Source of the DNA: Corydoras sp. C115 | Lineage: Eukaryota > Chordata > Actinopteri > Siluriformes > Callichthyidae | Direction: 5' to 3' | Assembly: GCA_019802505.1 (NCBI GenBank) | Contig: JAFMOC010000377.1 | Location: 217,890-281,889, forward strand | Length of the DNA: 64,000 nucleotides | Part shown: positions 21,232-32,223 of the stretch, one piece after another | Numbering within the stretch: the stretch's first letter is position 1 | Layout of the letters: each line of letters starts with the position of its first letter | Program-made: the position numbers and the translations under genes | Notes under the pieces: model-generated | The model's database searches: none | What the model was told of the DNA's origin: nothing | What the model saw: only the letters and a program-made list of their open reading frames with translations

Positions 21232-21582
21232 GGCACGGTGGCTTAGTGGTCAGCATGTTCTCCTCTCAGCACTAGGGATTCCCGGTTTGAATCCCCATCT
21301 GGGTGGAGTTTCCATGTTCTCCCCGTGTCTGTGTGGGTTTCCTCCGGGTTCTCCGGTTTCCTCCCACAGTCCAAAAACATGGATGAAGTCAATTGAATTC
21401 TCAAAAAACAAAAATTGCCCCATATAGAGTGTGTCTGTGTGAGTGAGTGTGTGCCCAGCGATGGATTGGCGCCCTGTCCTGGGTCTATCTGCCCAGCGCC
21501 CAAGATGTTCTCCCCTGGATGGGCATGGGGAACCCCACCGCGACCCTAATAGAGGATAAAGCGGGAGATAATGAATGAATGA
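21232..21582 (+). mobile_element. V-SINE inserted in L2
   Basis: Full-length copy with AATTTTACTACTG on its left (21219-21231) and again after its tail (21583-21595). A CAAAAAACAAAAATTGCC insertion lies in the body. Confidence 0.88.
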
Positions 21583-21595
21583 ATTTTACTACTGG

Positions 21596-21945
21596 CGGCA
21601 CGGTGGCTTAGTGGTTAGCATGTTCTCCTTTCAGCACTAGGGATTCCCGGTTCGAATCCCCATCTGGGTGGAGTTTCCATGTTCTCCCCGTGTCTGTGTG
21701 GGTTTCCTCCGGGTTCTCCGGTTTCCTCCCACAGTCCAAAAACATGGATCAAGTCAATTGAGTTCTCCAAATTGCCCCATATAGAGTGTGTTTGTGTGAG
21801 TGAGTGTGTGCCCAACGATGGATTGGCGCCCTGTCCTGGGTGTATCTGCCCAGCGCCCGGAACGTTCTCCCCTGGATGGGCATGGGGAACCCCACCACGA
21901 CCCTAATAGAGGATAAAGCGGGAGATAATGAATGAATGAATACCT
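21596..21945 (+). mobile_element. V-SINE, tandem to the previous
   Basis: Full-length copy that begins immediately after the second AATTTTACTACTG. No third copy of the target sequence follows it; LINE sequence resumes. Confidence 0.88.
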
Positions 21946-22024
21946 TTTACTTCTGACTTCTGTTCTCTCATTTGTAAGTCACTTTTAATAAAAGCCTCTG
22001 CTAAATGACTAAATGTACATTTGA
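21946..22024 (+). mobile_element. L2-like LINE tail
   Basis: Continuation of the LINE split at 21228: TCTCATTTGTAAGTCACTTT and CTGCTAAATGACTAAATGTA. Confidence 0.75.
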
Positions 22025-22057
22025 ATAAAAAAATATATATATCATTTAGATTTAGAA

Positions 22058-22394
22058 CTGCACGGTGGCTTAGTGGTTGGCATGTTCTCCTCTCAGCGCT
22101 AGGGATTCAGGTTCGAATACGAATCTGAGTGGAGTTGCCATGTTCTCCCCGTGTCCGTGTATATTTCTTGCAGGTTCTCTGGTTTCCTCCCACAGCCCAA
22201 AAACATGGATCAAGGTCATTTGAATTCTCCAAATTGCCCCATATAGAATGTGTGTCTGTGAGTGTGTCCAGTGATAGATTGGCATCCTGTCCTGGGTGTA
22301 TCTGCCCAGTGCCCAAAATGTTCTCCCCTGGATGGGCATGAGGAACCCACCCGTGACCCTAATAGGATGAAGTGGAAGATAATGAATTAATTAT
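22058..22394 (+). mobile_element. V-SINE, diverged
   Basis: Head to tail complete, with many substitutions. Confidence 0.8.
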
Positions 22395-22402
22395 GAATTG
22401 TT

Positions 22403-22630
22403 GGGGTTTCCATGTTCTCCCAGTGTTCCCATGGATTTCTTCTGGGTTCTCTGACTTTCCACAGTTCAAAAACATTCAAGGTTTCAAGGTAAACTGAATG
22501 TTCTAAATTGCCCCATATAGTGTGTGTGTGCCCAGTCCTGGGTGTATCTGCCCAGCACCTAAAATGTTCTCCCCTGGATGGGCATGGGGAACCTCCCACA
22601 ACACTAGTAGAGAATTAATTAATTAATTAA
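22403..22630 (+). mobile_element. V-SINE fragment
   Basis: It starts at the V-domain and lacks the GATGGATTGGCGCCCTG segment. The tail is TTAATTAATTAATT. Confidence 0.7.
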
Positions 22631-22639
22631 TTATGTATT

Positions 22640-22991
22640 GGCGGCATGGTGGCTTATTGGTTAGCATGTTCTCCTCTCAGCGCTAGGGATTCCAGGTTCG
22701 AATCCCCATCTGGGTGGAGTTTCCATGTTCTCCCCGTGTCTGCGTGGGTTTCCTCCGGGTTCTCCGGTTTCCTCCCACAGTCTAAAAACATGGATCAAGT
22801 CAATTGAATTCTCAAAATTGCCCCATTTAGAGTGTGTCTGTGTGAGCGAGTGTGTGCCCAGCGATGGATTGGCGCCCTGTCCTGGGTCTGTCTGCCCGGC
22901 GCCCGGGACGTTCTCCCCTGGGTGGGCATGGGGAACCCCACCGCGACCCTAATAGAGGATAAAGCGGGAGATAATGAATGAATGAATGAAT
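22640..22991 (+). mobile_element. V-SINE, full length
   Basis: Complete copy. AATTATGTATTG lies on both sides (22628-22639 and about 22990-23001), a target-site duplication inside the preceding SINE fragment's flank. Confidence 0.88.
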
Positions 22992-23001
22992 TATGTATTG
23001 T

Positions 23002-23190
23002 TAGGGTTTCCATGTTCTCCCTGTGTTTGTGTTTGTGCGGGTTTACTCCCGGTTTGTCCAGTTTCCTTCCACAATGAATGCTCTAAATTGCCCCATATAG
23101 TCTGTGTTCTGTCCTGGGTGTATCTCCCCAACGCCTAAAACGTTCTCCCCTTGATGGGCATGAGAAAGCCCTCTCGTGACTCTGGTTCGA
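23002..23190 (+). mobile_element. V-SINE fragment, old
   Basis: Remnant of V-domain and 3' part with large deletions (TTTCCATGTTCTCCC to CTTGATGGGCATGAG), ending about 85 bp before the ACSF3 acceptor. Confidence 0.65.
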
Positions 23191-23286
23191 AACAATGGCA
23201 TTAGATTCTATATAGTTTCATTCATCTGAAATGGGAACGTTTAACATCGGCAATGTTTTTTTTCCTTCTGTTTAGGATAAATAATA

Positions 23287-23961
23287 ATGCGGAACATTTG
23301 GAGGCCCTTGACGTGCTTGTACAACAATCCCCAAAAATGTCTTTCTAGATGGCTGCGTGGAAATATTGCCACGAGAAGTTTATCCCTAAGTCGTGTCATG
23401 ACCAAAGAGAAGGTCACCCCTGTGTTCAGCAGAGCCCTGGACCATGGTGGGAAGGTGGCCGTTGTCGATGGTGGCGGGAGCCACAGCTACACCTCGCTGT
23501 ACCGCAGCAGTGAAGGTCTAGCGGCACAAATACAGCAAGCCTTAGCGTGCCCATCGGGAGATCTCGGTGGCCAGCGCATTTCGTTCTTGTGTGCGAACGA
23601 TGCGTCGTACACGGTGGCGCAGTGGGCGTCGTGGATGTCTGGTGGCGTAGCCGTGCCGCTCTACAGAAAGCACCCAGAGTCAGAGCTGGAGTACATCATC
23701 GTGGACTCGCAAAGTTCCCTGCTGTTAGCCGGCGAGCCCTACGCTGCTACTCTGAGGCCCTTAGCTGAAAAACTTGGACTACCGTGCCTTACACTGCCCC
23801 CTGTTACTGGTCTGCACACACTGTGTGGGGCGGAGGCGGCGGGCCAGCCGGCCGGATCGATTTTGGATTGGACAGAGAGGCCAGCCTTGATTATTTACAC
23901 CAGTGGGACGACGGGAAGGCCGAAAGGAGTCTTACACACCCACCGCAGCCTACAGGCCATG
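23287..23961 (+). CDS. acsf3: ACSF3 first coding exon (residues 1-225)
   Basis: The product is a mitochondrial-matrix acyl-CoA synthetase of the ANL superfamily. It activates malonate (and methylmalonate) to the CoA thioester with ATP, feeding mitochondrial fatty-acid synthesis and clearing malonate. The acceptor is a T-rich tract plus TTTAG at 23271-23275, and the ATG at 23287 is the first in the exon. Residues 1 to about 37 are rich in Arg, Ser and Leu with no acidic residues, as in a matrix-targeting presequence. SFLCANDASY and QWASWMSGGVAVPLYRKHP are hallmark ACSF3 segments. The P-loop YTSGTTGRPKG lies at residues 204-214. The exon ends in phase 0 before GTGAGA. The family is about 575 residues long, so this is roughly 40 percent of it. 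Identification is by recognisable sequence, not by a search. Confidence 0.93.
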
Positions 23962-24001
23962 GTGAGAACTGCTTTGATTACAATATATTCAAGGAGACTT
24001 T

Positions 24002-25112
24002 ATTGTCATTTACATAATGTGTATGGAAACCCGTTTCCACCGCGAAGAAGAAGGGAAATGAAGTAACTCAGAGTTTTGAATTATCTCAGAATTCGGACTA
24101 CTTACTTTTTATCTCAGAATTTAGACTTCGTAAGTCAGGATTCTGACTTTTTGTCTCAGAATTCTGTCTATTTATCTCAGAATTCTGTCTTTATCTCAAA
24201 ATTCTGTCCATTTATCTCAGCATTCTGTCTATTTATCTCAGAATTCCGACTACTTACATTTTATCTCAGAATTACTAAGTCAGAATTCTGACTTTTTATC
24301 TCAGAATTCTGTCCATTTATCTCAGCATTCTGTCTATTTATCTCAGCATTCTGTCTATTTATCTCAGCATTCTGTCTATTTATCTCAGCATTCTGTCTAT
24401 TTATCTCAGAATTCTGTCTATTTATTTCAGAATTCTGTCTTTATCTCAGAATTCTGTCTATTTATCTCAGAATTCCGACTACTTACATTTTATCTCAGAA
24501 TTACTAAGTCAGAATTCTGACTTTAAATCTCAGAATTCGGGCGGCACGGTGGTTGGCTTAGTGGTTGGCACGTTCTCCTCTCAGCACTAGGAATTCCTGG
24601 TTCGAATCCCCATCTGGGTGGAGTTTCCACGTTCTCCCCGTGTCCACGTTGGTTTCCTCCGGGTTCTCAGGTTTCCTCCCACAGTCCAAAAACATGGATC
24701 AAGTCAATTGAATTCTCCAAATTGCCCCATTTAGAGTGTGTCTGTGTGAGTGAGTGTGTGCCCAGCGATGGATTGGCGCCCTCTCCTTGGTGTATCTGCC
24801 CAGCGCCCGAGACGTTCTGCCCTGGATGGGCATGGGGAACCCCACCGCGACCCTAATAGAGGATAAAGCGGGAGAGAATGAATGAATCTCAGAATTCTGA
24901 CTACTTACTTTTTATCTCAGGATTACTAAGTCAGAATTCCGACTTTTAATTTTAGAATTTTGATTTACTTACTTTTAATCTCAGAATTACTAAGACAGAA
25001 TTCCGTGATAAAAAGACAGAATTCTGAGATTAAATGTCGGAATTCTGACTTACTTTTCTTTTCTTCTTCTTTGTGGCGGAAACTGGCTTCCCATATATGT
25101 GTAGCATGAAAT
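24002..25112. mobile_element. Palindromic MITE with EcoRI-type array
   Basis: Ends are imperfect inverted repeats. The left has GGAAACCCGTTTCCACCGCG followed by AAGAAGAAG. The right, read on the minus strand, has GGGAAGCCAGTTTCCGCCAC followed by AAAGAAGAAG. The interior is a 19-22-bp array of CAGAATTCTGTCTATTTATCT-like units, so it is thick with GAATTC sites. It begins about 40 bp after the first coding exon's donor. This is a non-coding, foldback-type DNA element. Confidence 0.65.
24539..24885 (+). mobile_element. V-SINE inside the MITE
   Basis: Full-length copy with target-site duplication ATCTCAGAATTC (24527-24538 and 24886-24897), inserted in one of the array units. Confidence 0.9.
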
Positions 25113-25307
25113 GTAAACAGAATTCCGTTTCACGGACCCAGGTACCCTAAGTGGTAGAATAAGTTATTTTTTAATTTAACTATAACGTTAGAAAAAAAGA
25201 AACAATACTAATAAAATAAATAAAAAATTGAATATAGCAGCGTCTAATAAAAATGTAAATATAAATCTATGATGGCAATAAAGAAATTTTTTTTTTATAT
25301 ATATGAG
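25113..25307. other. AT-rich intron sequence
   Basis: No feature beyond A/T-rich single-copy intron DNA. Confidence 0.5.
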
Positions 25308-25658
25308 ATATTCATTCATTCATTATCTCCCGCTTTATCCTCTATTAGGGTCGCGGTGGGGTTCCCCATGCCCATCCAGGGGAGAACGTCTCGGGCGCTG
25401 GGCAGATAGACCCAGGACAGGGCGCCAATCCATCACTGGGCACTCACTCACTCACTCAAACACACTCTATATGGGGCAATTTTGGAGAACTCAATTAACT
25501 TGATCCATGTTTTTGGACTGTGGGTGGAAACCGGAGAACCCGGAGGAAACCCACGCGAACACGGGGAGAACATGGAAACTCCACCCAGATGGGGATTCGA
25601 ACCGGGAATCCCTAGTGCTGAGAGGCGAACGTGCCAACCACTAAGCCACCGTGCCGCC
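25308..25658 (-). mobile_element. V-SINE, full length
   Basis: Minus-strand copy flanked by TATATGAGATATT on both sides, a 13-bp target-site duplication. Confidence 0.9.
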
Positions 25659-25739
25659 TATATGAGATATTGTCTGTTGGAAATGTGTTATAGTTTTTTT
25701 ACTGTTTATTAAGAGTTTAAGAGTCTTAGAGCTTCTAAG

Positions 25740-26200
25740 TCTTGTTAAGTCTGGTCCAACCAATCAGATTTAAGAACAGAAATCCCTGTTTTCTAATGTG
25801 TAATAAATGATCATAGCTATGTGAACAGTAATCATAAAGTTAGTGCTGGGTTTATCAAACGCGACCCACTTCCTAGCGACCTGGTTTGGTTCCAGACTGT
25901 CTGCTGAAGATCAGGGTTCCTCCTCGTCAGCCTCAGAGCATGTGCTCGGGGTCCGGCCGCATTGTACGGCCAAGCTAAGAGCCTTTTCTGTATTTTATTG
26001 CAGGTGTGGTGGTTAATAACGCTGAATGAAGTTTATAGGTCATGCACCGTATGTTCGCCGAGTCACACACTCTTATAACAGTGTGATAGCAGCGTTCAGC
26101 TCTCCTCCATTTAATATCCGTGAAGGACTTCTTATCTTTATAGGTGTTGCCACATAGCTACCCACAGCCCAGCAAATAAAAAGAGCTGAATCATCGAGTT
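25740..26200. other. Non-repetitive intron segment
   Basis: Starts with CCAACCAATCAGATTTAAG, a phrase shared with the ATCTAGTGG-family repeats. The remainder (about 25860-26160) is single-copy with mixed composition (GGGGTCCGGCCGCATTGTAC). No ORF or splice pair is persuasive. Confidence 0.35.
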
Positions 26201-26280
26201 GAAAAAATAAAGTCAATTAAATGAAAAAATACGAGAAATTAAATAAAAATGTATAAATATGAGAAATTAAATTAAAATAG

Positions 26281-26634
26281 GGCGGCACGTTGGTGGCTTA
26301 GTGGTTAGCACGTTCCCCTCTCAGCGCTAGGGATTCCCGGTTCGAATCCCCATCTGGGTGGAGTTTCCATGTTCTCCTCGTGTCTGCGTGGGTTTCCTCC
26401 GGGTTCTCCGGTTTCCTCCCACAGTCCAAAAACATGGATCAAGTCAATTGAATTCTCAAAATTGCCCCATATAGAGTGTCTCTGTGTGCGTGAGTGTGTG
26501 CCCAGCGATGGATTGGCACCCTGTCCTGGGTCTATCTGCCCAGCGCCCGAAATGTTCTCCCCTGGATGGACATGGGGAACCCCACCGCGACCCTAATAGA
26601 GGATAAAGCGGGAGAAAATGAATGAATGAATGAA
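26281..26634 (+). mobile_element. V-SINE, full length
   Basis: Complete + strand copy within the A-rich minisatellite. It forms an inverted pair with the copy at 26716. Confidence 0.88.
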
Positions 26635-26715
26635 TAAAAAAATATATATATATATATGACAAATTAAATAAAAATGTTAAAATACTAGAAATTAAATAAA
26701 AAAAAAAATATGAGA

Positions 26716-27069
26716 AATTCATTCATTCATTCATTATCTCCCTCTTTATGCTCTATTAGGGTCGCGGTGGGGTTCCCCATGCCCATCGAGGGGAGAATGT
26801 TTCGGGCGCTGGGCAGATACACCCAGGACAGGGCGCCAATCCATCGCTGGACACACACTCACTCACACAGACACACTCTATATGGGGCAATTTGGAGAAT
26901 TCAATTGACTTGATCCATGTTTTTGGACTGTGGGAGGAAACCGGAGAACCCGGAGGAAACCCACGCAGACAAGGGAGAACATGGAAACTCCACCCAGATG
27001 GGGATTCGAACCGGGAATCCCTAGCGCTGAGAGGCGAACGTGCTAAACACTAAGCCACCGTGCCGCCCA
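26716..27069 (-). mobile_element. V-SINE, full length
   Basis: Minus-strand copy with target-site duplication ATATGAGAAATT on both sides. Confidence 0.9.
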
Positions 27070-27744
27070 TATGAGAAATTAAATAAAATTTTAAATATAT
27101 ATTAGAAATTAAATAAAAAGAAAAAATACGATAAATGAGAGTAAAGTTAACTCTGTTCAAGTTTACCCAGAAAAAAAGTTCGCAGACTCGCAGACCAGCA
27201 AATACAAAGAGCCGACTCATCAAGTTTAAGAAAGAAGAGAAATTAAATTAAAATTTAGAAATATGAGAAATTAAAATAAAAAACAAGAGAAATTAAAGAA
27301 GAAATGAGAAATCAAATTAACTTGAAAAAATACGATAAATGAAATGAAAATAAAAAACTCGAGAAGATAAATAAAAATGTAAAAATATTAGGAACTAAAT
27401 TAAAATGAAAAAATACAAGAACTGTAAGTAAAGTTAATGTTGTTGAAGTTAACCAAAAAAAAAAAAAAAGTTTCCAAACTCACAGCCCAGCAAAGAAAAA
27501 GAGCAGAATCATTGAGTTTACAAAAGAAAGTGAATTAAATTACATTTAGAAAACACCAGAACGGCATTCAGACCGCTGAAATCCACCATATGTTCCATTG
27601 TGGTTAAAAAAGAAGCGATAAAGAAGGTTAATGTAGCATGTAAGTGTCAAACTCGAGGCCCGTAGGACCTACCTGGCCCGTAATACAATTATATTCACTA
27701 CAAACAACATATGATTCATGAATGTGTTAATTAAAAGCATAAAC

Positions 27745-27925
27745 GTTAATAATTTGGTCTTCCGCAACGTAATCTAGTCCGGTTTTTAGAGTGAACGCTG
27801 ATCGCTGAGTAACAGTATTACAGTTTCTCTAACGGTTTAAACCATCTAGTGGCCAAATTACAGAATGCAGTTTATAAAAAGCATCGTATTGTATATTACG
27901 CATTGATACGTGATATTCCTTCATA
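27745..27925 (+). repeat. ATCTAGTGG-family interspersed repeat
   Basis: Contains GGTCTTCCGCAACGTAATCT, GAACGCTGATCGCTGAGTAA and CCATCTAGTGGCCAAATTAC, motifs that recur at 34.6, 35.8, 54.8 (reversed), 56.1 and 57.5 kb. Likely a non-autonomous DNA element of unknown class. It ends about 50 bp before the next ACSF3 exon. Confidence 0.6.
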
Positions 27926-27972
27926 GTTAGAACATGCTATGAAGGAATACTGAGACTGCGCTTTGTTCTCAG

Positions 27973-28128
27973 ATTAAGGCGCTGGTGAGCGAGTGGGCCT
28001 GGAGCAAGGATGATGTCATACTGCACACCCTTCCCCTCCATCATGTACATGGCATTGTGAATAAACTGCTGTGCCCTCTGTGGGTCGGTGCCACCTGCAT
28101 CATGCTGCCTGACTTCACCCCTGAAAAG
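27973..28128 (+). CDS. acsf3: ACSF3 coding exon 2 (residues 226-277)
   Basis: 156 nt, phase 0 to 0, bounded by TTCTCAG and GTAACG. It encodes a segment with WAWSKDDVILHTLPLHHVHG; PLHHVHG (residues 246-252) lies in the adenylate-forming core and is characteristic of ACSF3 and bacterial malonyl-CoA synthetases (MatB). LLCPLWVGATCIMLPDF follows. There are no internal stops. Confidence 0.93.
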
Positions 28129-28145
28129 GTAACGTGGTTTCTTTT

Positions 28146-28340
28146 ATGCTTAATCCTCTTAAAGGGTTCCCTATGCCCATCCAGTGGAGAACGTTTTGGG
28201 TGCGGGGCAGATACACCCAGGACAGGCCGCCAATCTATCGCTGGGCACACAGACATGCACTATATGGGGCAATTTAGAGCATTCAATTTACCTTGAATCC
28301 ATGTTTTTAGATTGTGGGAGGAAACCGGAGGAAACCCCAT
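28146..28340 (-). mobile_element. V-SINE fragment next to a splice donor
   Basis: Minus-strand partial copy beginning 18 bp after the exon's donor, ending in the V-domain and joined to an ATCTAGTGG scrap. Confidence 0.75.
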
Positions 28341-28341
28341 C

Positions 28342-28385
28342 TAGTGGCCAAATTACAGGACAGAAAAAAAAAATCAGGAAAATAT
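28342..28385 (+). repeat. ATCTAGTGG scrap
   Basis: CCCATCTAGTGGCCAAATTAC followed by an A-run and ATCAGGAAAATATTATTT. The same composite (minus V-SINE, this scrap, another minus V-SINE) occurs at 40652 and 40958. Confidence 0.6.
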
Positions 28386-28389
28386 TATT

Positions 28390-28530
28390 TCATCCATCCA
28401 TCCTTCATCTTCTAGGGTCGTGGGGGGGGGGGGGGGGGGGGGGGGGTTCCACATGCCCATCCAGGGGAGAAGGTTTTTGGCCTGTGGGAGGAAACCGGAG
28501 AACCTTGAGGAAAACAAAGTAGACATGGGA
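28390..28530 (-). mobile_element. V-SINE fragment with 26-G run
   Basis: Minus-strand copy. The C-tract position of the SINE has grown to an uninterrupted run of about 26 G (28421-28446), and the element then jumps to its V-domain. Confidence 0.7.
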
Positions 28531-31500
28531 AGAACATCCTGTTTTGTATGTGTCTGTGAGTGATATATTGGCGCCCTGCCCAACGCCTGAAAAGTCCTCC
28601 CCAAGATGGGCATGGGGAACCCCCCCGCCTCCCCGCCTGGACGTTCTCCTCTCAGCGCTGGAGATCCAGGTTCGAATCCCAATCTGGATGGAGTTTCCAT
28701 GTTCTCCCCATGTCCACAGGGGTTTCCTTCAGGTTCTCCGGTTTCCTCCCACAGTCCCAAAACATGGATCAAGGTCAATTGAATGCTCTTAATTGCCCCA
28801 TATAGAGTGTATGTGTGAGTGAGTGTGTGTCCAGCGATAGATTGGCGTCCTGTCCTGGATGTATCTCCTCAGGGAATGGAGAACCGAACCCCCCCTCTCC
28901 CTCGCTGCACGTCTGTCTCTCGGCACTGGGGATCCAGGTTCGAATCCCAATCTGGGTGGAGTTTCCATGTTCTCCCCGTGTCCACGTGGGTTTTCTTTGG
29001 GCTCTCCGGTTTCCTCCCACAGTCCACAGCACAGAATGCTCTTAATTGCCCCATATACCGTGTATGTGTGAGTGAGTGTGTGTCCAGCGATAGATTGGCG
29101 TCCTGTCCTGGATGTATCTCCTCAGGGAATGGAGAACCGAACCCCCCCTCTCCCTCACTGCACGTTCGTCTCTCGGCACTGGGGATCCAGGTTCGAATCC
29201 CAATCTGGGTGGAGTTTCCATGTTCTCCCAGTGTCCACGTGGGTTTTCTTTGGGTTCTCCGGTTTCCTCCCACAGTCCACAGCACCGAATGCTCTTAATT
29301 GCCCCATATAGAGTGTATGTGTGAGTGAGTGTGTGTCCAGCGATAGATTGGCGTCCTGTCCTGGGTGTATCTCCTCAGGGAATGGAGAACCGAACCCCCT
29401 CTCTCCCTCGCTGCACGTTTGTCTCTCGGCACTGGGGATCCAGGTTCGAATACCAATCTGGGTGGAGTTTCCATGTTCTCCCCTTGTCCACGTGGGTTTT
29501 CTCTTGGTTCTCCGGTTTCCTCCCACAGTCCACAGCACAGAATGCTCTTAATTGCCCCATATAGAGTGTATGTGTGAATGAGTGTGTGTCCAGCGATAGA
29601 TTGGCGTCCTGTCCTGGGTCTATCTCCTCAGGGAATAGAGAACCGAACCCCACCTCTCCCTCGCTGCACGTTTGTCTCTCGGCACTGGGGATCCAGGTTC
29701 GAATCCCAATCTGGGTGGAGTTTCCATGTTCTCCCCATGTCCACGTGGGTTTTCTTTGGGTTCTCCGGTTTCCTCCCACAGTCCACAGCACAGAATGCTC
29801 TTAATTGCCTCATATAGAGTGTATGTGTGAGTGAGTGTGTGTCCAGCGATAGATTGGCGTCCTGTCCTGGGTCTATCTCCTCAGGGAATAGAGAACCGAA
29901 CCCCACCTCTCCCTCGCTGCACGTTTGTCTCTCGGCACTGGGGATCCAGGTTCGAATCCCAATCTGGGTGAGAGTTTTCCATGTTCCGGTTTCCCCATGT
30001 GCTCTTAATTGCCCCCACGTGGGTTTTCTTTGGGTTCTGGGTGTTCTCCGTTTTTTTTTCTCCCACAGTCCACAGCACAGAATGCTCTTAATTGCCTCAT
30101 ATAGAGTGTATGTGTGAGTGAGTGTGTGTCCAGCGATAGATTGGCGTCCTGTCCTGGGTGTATCTCCTCAGGGAATGGAGAACCGAACCCCCTCTCTCCC
30201 TCGCTGCACGTTTGTCTCTCGGCACTGGGGATCCAGGTTCGAATACCAATCTGGGTGGAGTTTCCATGTTCTCCCCTTGTCCACGTGGGTTTTCTCTTGG
30301 TTCTCCGGTTTCCTCCCACAGTCCACAGCACAGAATGCTCTTAATTGCCCCATATAGAGTGTATGTGTGAATGAGTGTGTGTCCAGCGATAGATTGGCGT
30401 CCTGTCCTGGGTGTATCTCCTCAGGGAATGGAGAACCGACTCCCCCCCCCCCCCCCCCCTCCATCGCTGCACGTTTGTCTCTCGCCACTGGGGATCCAGG
30501 TTCGAATCCCAATCTGGGTGGAGTGAGTGTGTGTCCAGCGATAGATTGGCGTCCTGTCCTTTGTTTCCATGTTTCTCCCCATGTCCACATGGGTTTTTCT
30601 TTGGGTTCTCCGGTTTACTCCCACAGTCCACAGCACAGAATGCTCTTAATTGCCTCATATACCGTGTATGTGTGAGTGAGTGTGTGTCCAGCGATAGATT
30701 GGCGTCCTGTCCTGGGTGTATCTCCTCAGGGAATGGAGAACCGAACCCCCCCCCCCCCCTCTCCCTCGCTGCACGTTTGTCTCTCGGCACTGGGGATCCA
30801 GGTTCGAATCCCAATCTGGGTGGAGTTTCCATGTTCTCCCCATGTCCACGTGGGTTTTCTTTGGGTTCTCCGGTTTACTCCCACAGTCCACAGCACAGAA
30901 TGCTCTTAATTGCCTCATATACCGTGTATGTGTGAGTGAGTGTGTGTCCAGCGATAGATTGGCGTCCTGTCCTGGGTGTATCTCCTCAGGGAATGGAGAA
31001 CCGAACCCCCCTCTCCCTCGCTGCACGTTTGTCTCTCGGCACTGGGGATCCAGGTTCGAATCCCAATCTGGGTGGAGTTTCCATGTTCTCCCCATGTCCA
31101 CGTGGGTTTTCTTTGGGTTCTCCGGTTTCCTCCCACAGTCCACAGCACAGAATGCTCTTAATTGCCCCATATAGAGTGTATGTGTGAGTGAGTGTGTGTC
31201 CAGCGATAGATTGGCGTCCTGTCCTGGGTGTATCTCCTCAGGGAATAGAGAACCGAACTCCCCCTCTCCCTCGCTGCACGTTTGTCTCTTGGCACTGGGG
31301 ATCCAGGTTCGAATCCCAATCTGGGTTTCTATGTTCTCCCCTTGTCCACGTGGGTTTTCTTTGGGTTCTCCGGTTTCCTCCCACACTCCACAGCACAGAT
31401 TGCTCTTAATTGCCCCTATAGACTGTGTTTTTGTGTGTGTCTGGATGGGCATGAGGAACTCCCCCCCCCCCCCCCCCCCCACCCCAACCGTGACACTAGT

Positions 31501-31545
31501 AAAGGGTTAAGCGGAAGATACTGAATAAATGAATAGTAATAATTA
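28531..31545 (+). repeat. 253-bp satellite derived from V-SINE
   Basis: The landmark GTGTGTCCAGCGATAGATTG recurs about every 253 bp: counting from its first clear copy, start-to-start distances are 253, 253, 253, 253, 287, 253, 305, 260 and 252. The unit is the SINE from B box to TGTATCTCC. It is then joined through TCAGGGAATGGAGAACCGAA, a C-tract and CTCCCTCGCTGCACGTTTGT back to GGGATCCAGGTTCGAAT, so the A-box head and tail are gone. Two units at about 29.32 and 30.11 kb look identical across a full repeat, a sign of recent block duplication. Confidence 0.88.
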
Positions 31546-31547
31546 TG

Positions 31548-31550
<3 letters not shown>

Positions 31551-31580
<30 letters not shown>
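31551..31580. repeat. (GT)n microsatellite
   Basis: About 30 bp of GT at the right end of the satellite block. Confidence 0.95.
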
Positions 31581-31583
<3 letters not shown>

Positions 31584-31599
31584 ATGTTATTGGGTAATT

Positions 31600-31985
31600 G
31601 TCAGAGGCCTGTGCTAACTACGTTAACCCCGCTGTGTGCATCAGTACAAAGTGTCCGTAACTAATAGGACGTGCCGGAGAGGACAGAGGAGAGGGGACAG
31701 TACGGCTGCCGTGTGGTTGCTTCATGATGGATTACCTCACGCCGCTTTATATCCGAGCGTGGCAGCTCCGCTAACAGATCAATCGATTTGGCGACGTTGA
31801 AGGATGATGCTGCGGCTCTGGAGTGGAGAAGGTTTAAAGGTCTCACAAATTTTAATGAGAGCCGAGGTGCTGGGTGATGCGGTGGTGCTACGGAGGGTGG
31901 GGGTGCAGGCAGTGCCATCCTTGGCAGCAATGTCTATATGTGCGTCCCGGACGTGACCTTGGATACTTATGGCCATGGCTAAAGT
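31600..31985. promoter_or_regulatory. Non-repetitive intronic island
   Basis: About 380 bp of balanced composition with CpGs and phrases such as CAGATCAATCGATTTGGCGAC and CACAAATTTTAATGAGAGCC. It lacks repeat homology and lies inside the 14.6-kb intron. Candidate intronic enhancer by exclusion only. Confidence 0.25.
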
Positions 31986-32012
31986 TTTCTAGATATTTTT
32001 CTTCGTCTCTTG

Positions 32013-32014
32013 AT

Positions 32015-32065
<51 letters not shown>
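32013..32065. repeat. Poly(T), about 50 bp
   Basis: Uninterrupted T run of about 50 bases; not preceded by a recognisable retrocopy body on either strand. Confidence 0.9.
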
Positions 32066-32066
<1 letters not shown>

Positions 32067-32223
32067 TCCGGTGTTGTTATATAGCGGAGGCTTTGGATAT
32101 TTTTAATGAGGCAGAGACATCGATAAATGCAGCGCTTTTATTTTGATTTATTTATTTTGGTTTATGGAAAATGTAAAAAAAAAATAAAATAAAAAAAGTA
32201 TGAATGTAGATAGATGGATCCTT

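Larger units (their letters stand above)
26200..27560. repeat. A-rich GAAATTAAATAAAAATG minisatellite
   Basis: Imperfect units of roughly GAGAAATTAAATAAAAATGTA and close variants recur from 26215 to about 27430, interrupted by two V-SINEs. The phrase CCCAGCAAA(T/G)AAAAAGAGC(T/A)GA recurs near 26168, 27197 and 27485 with a period near 290-1000 bp, implying larger duplications too. Confidence 0.6.

Noticed and set aside
30655..31482. 275-codon minus-strand frame
   Set aside because: Lies wholly in the 253-bp SINE satellite; it is open only because the few stops of the unit fall in other frames.
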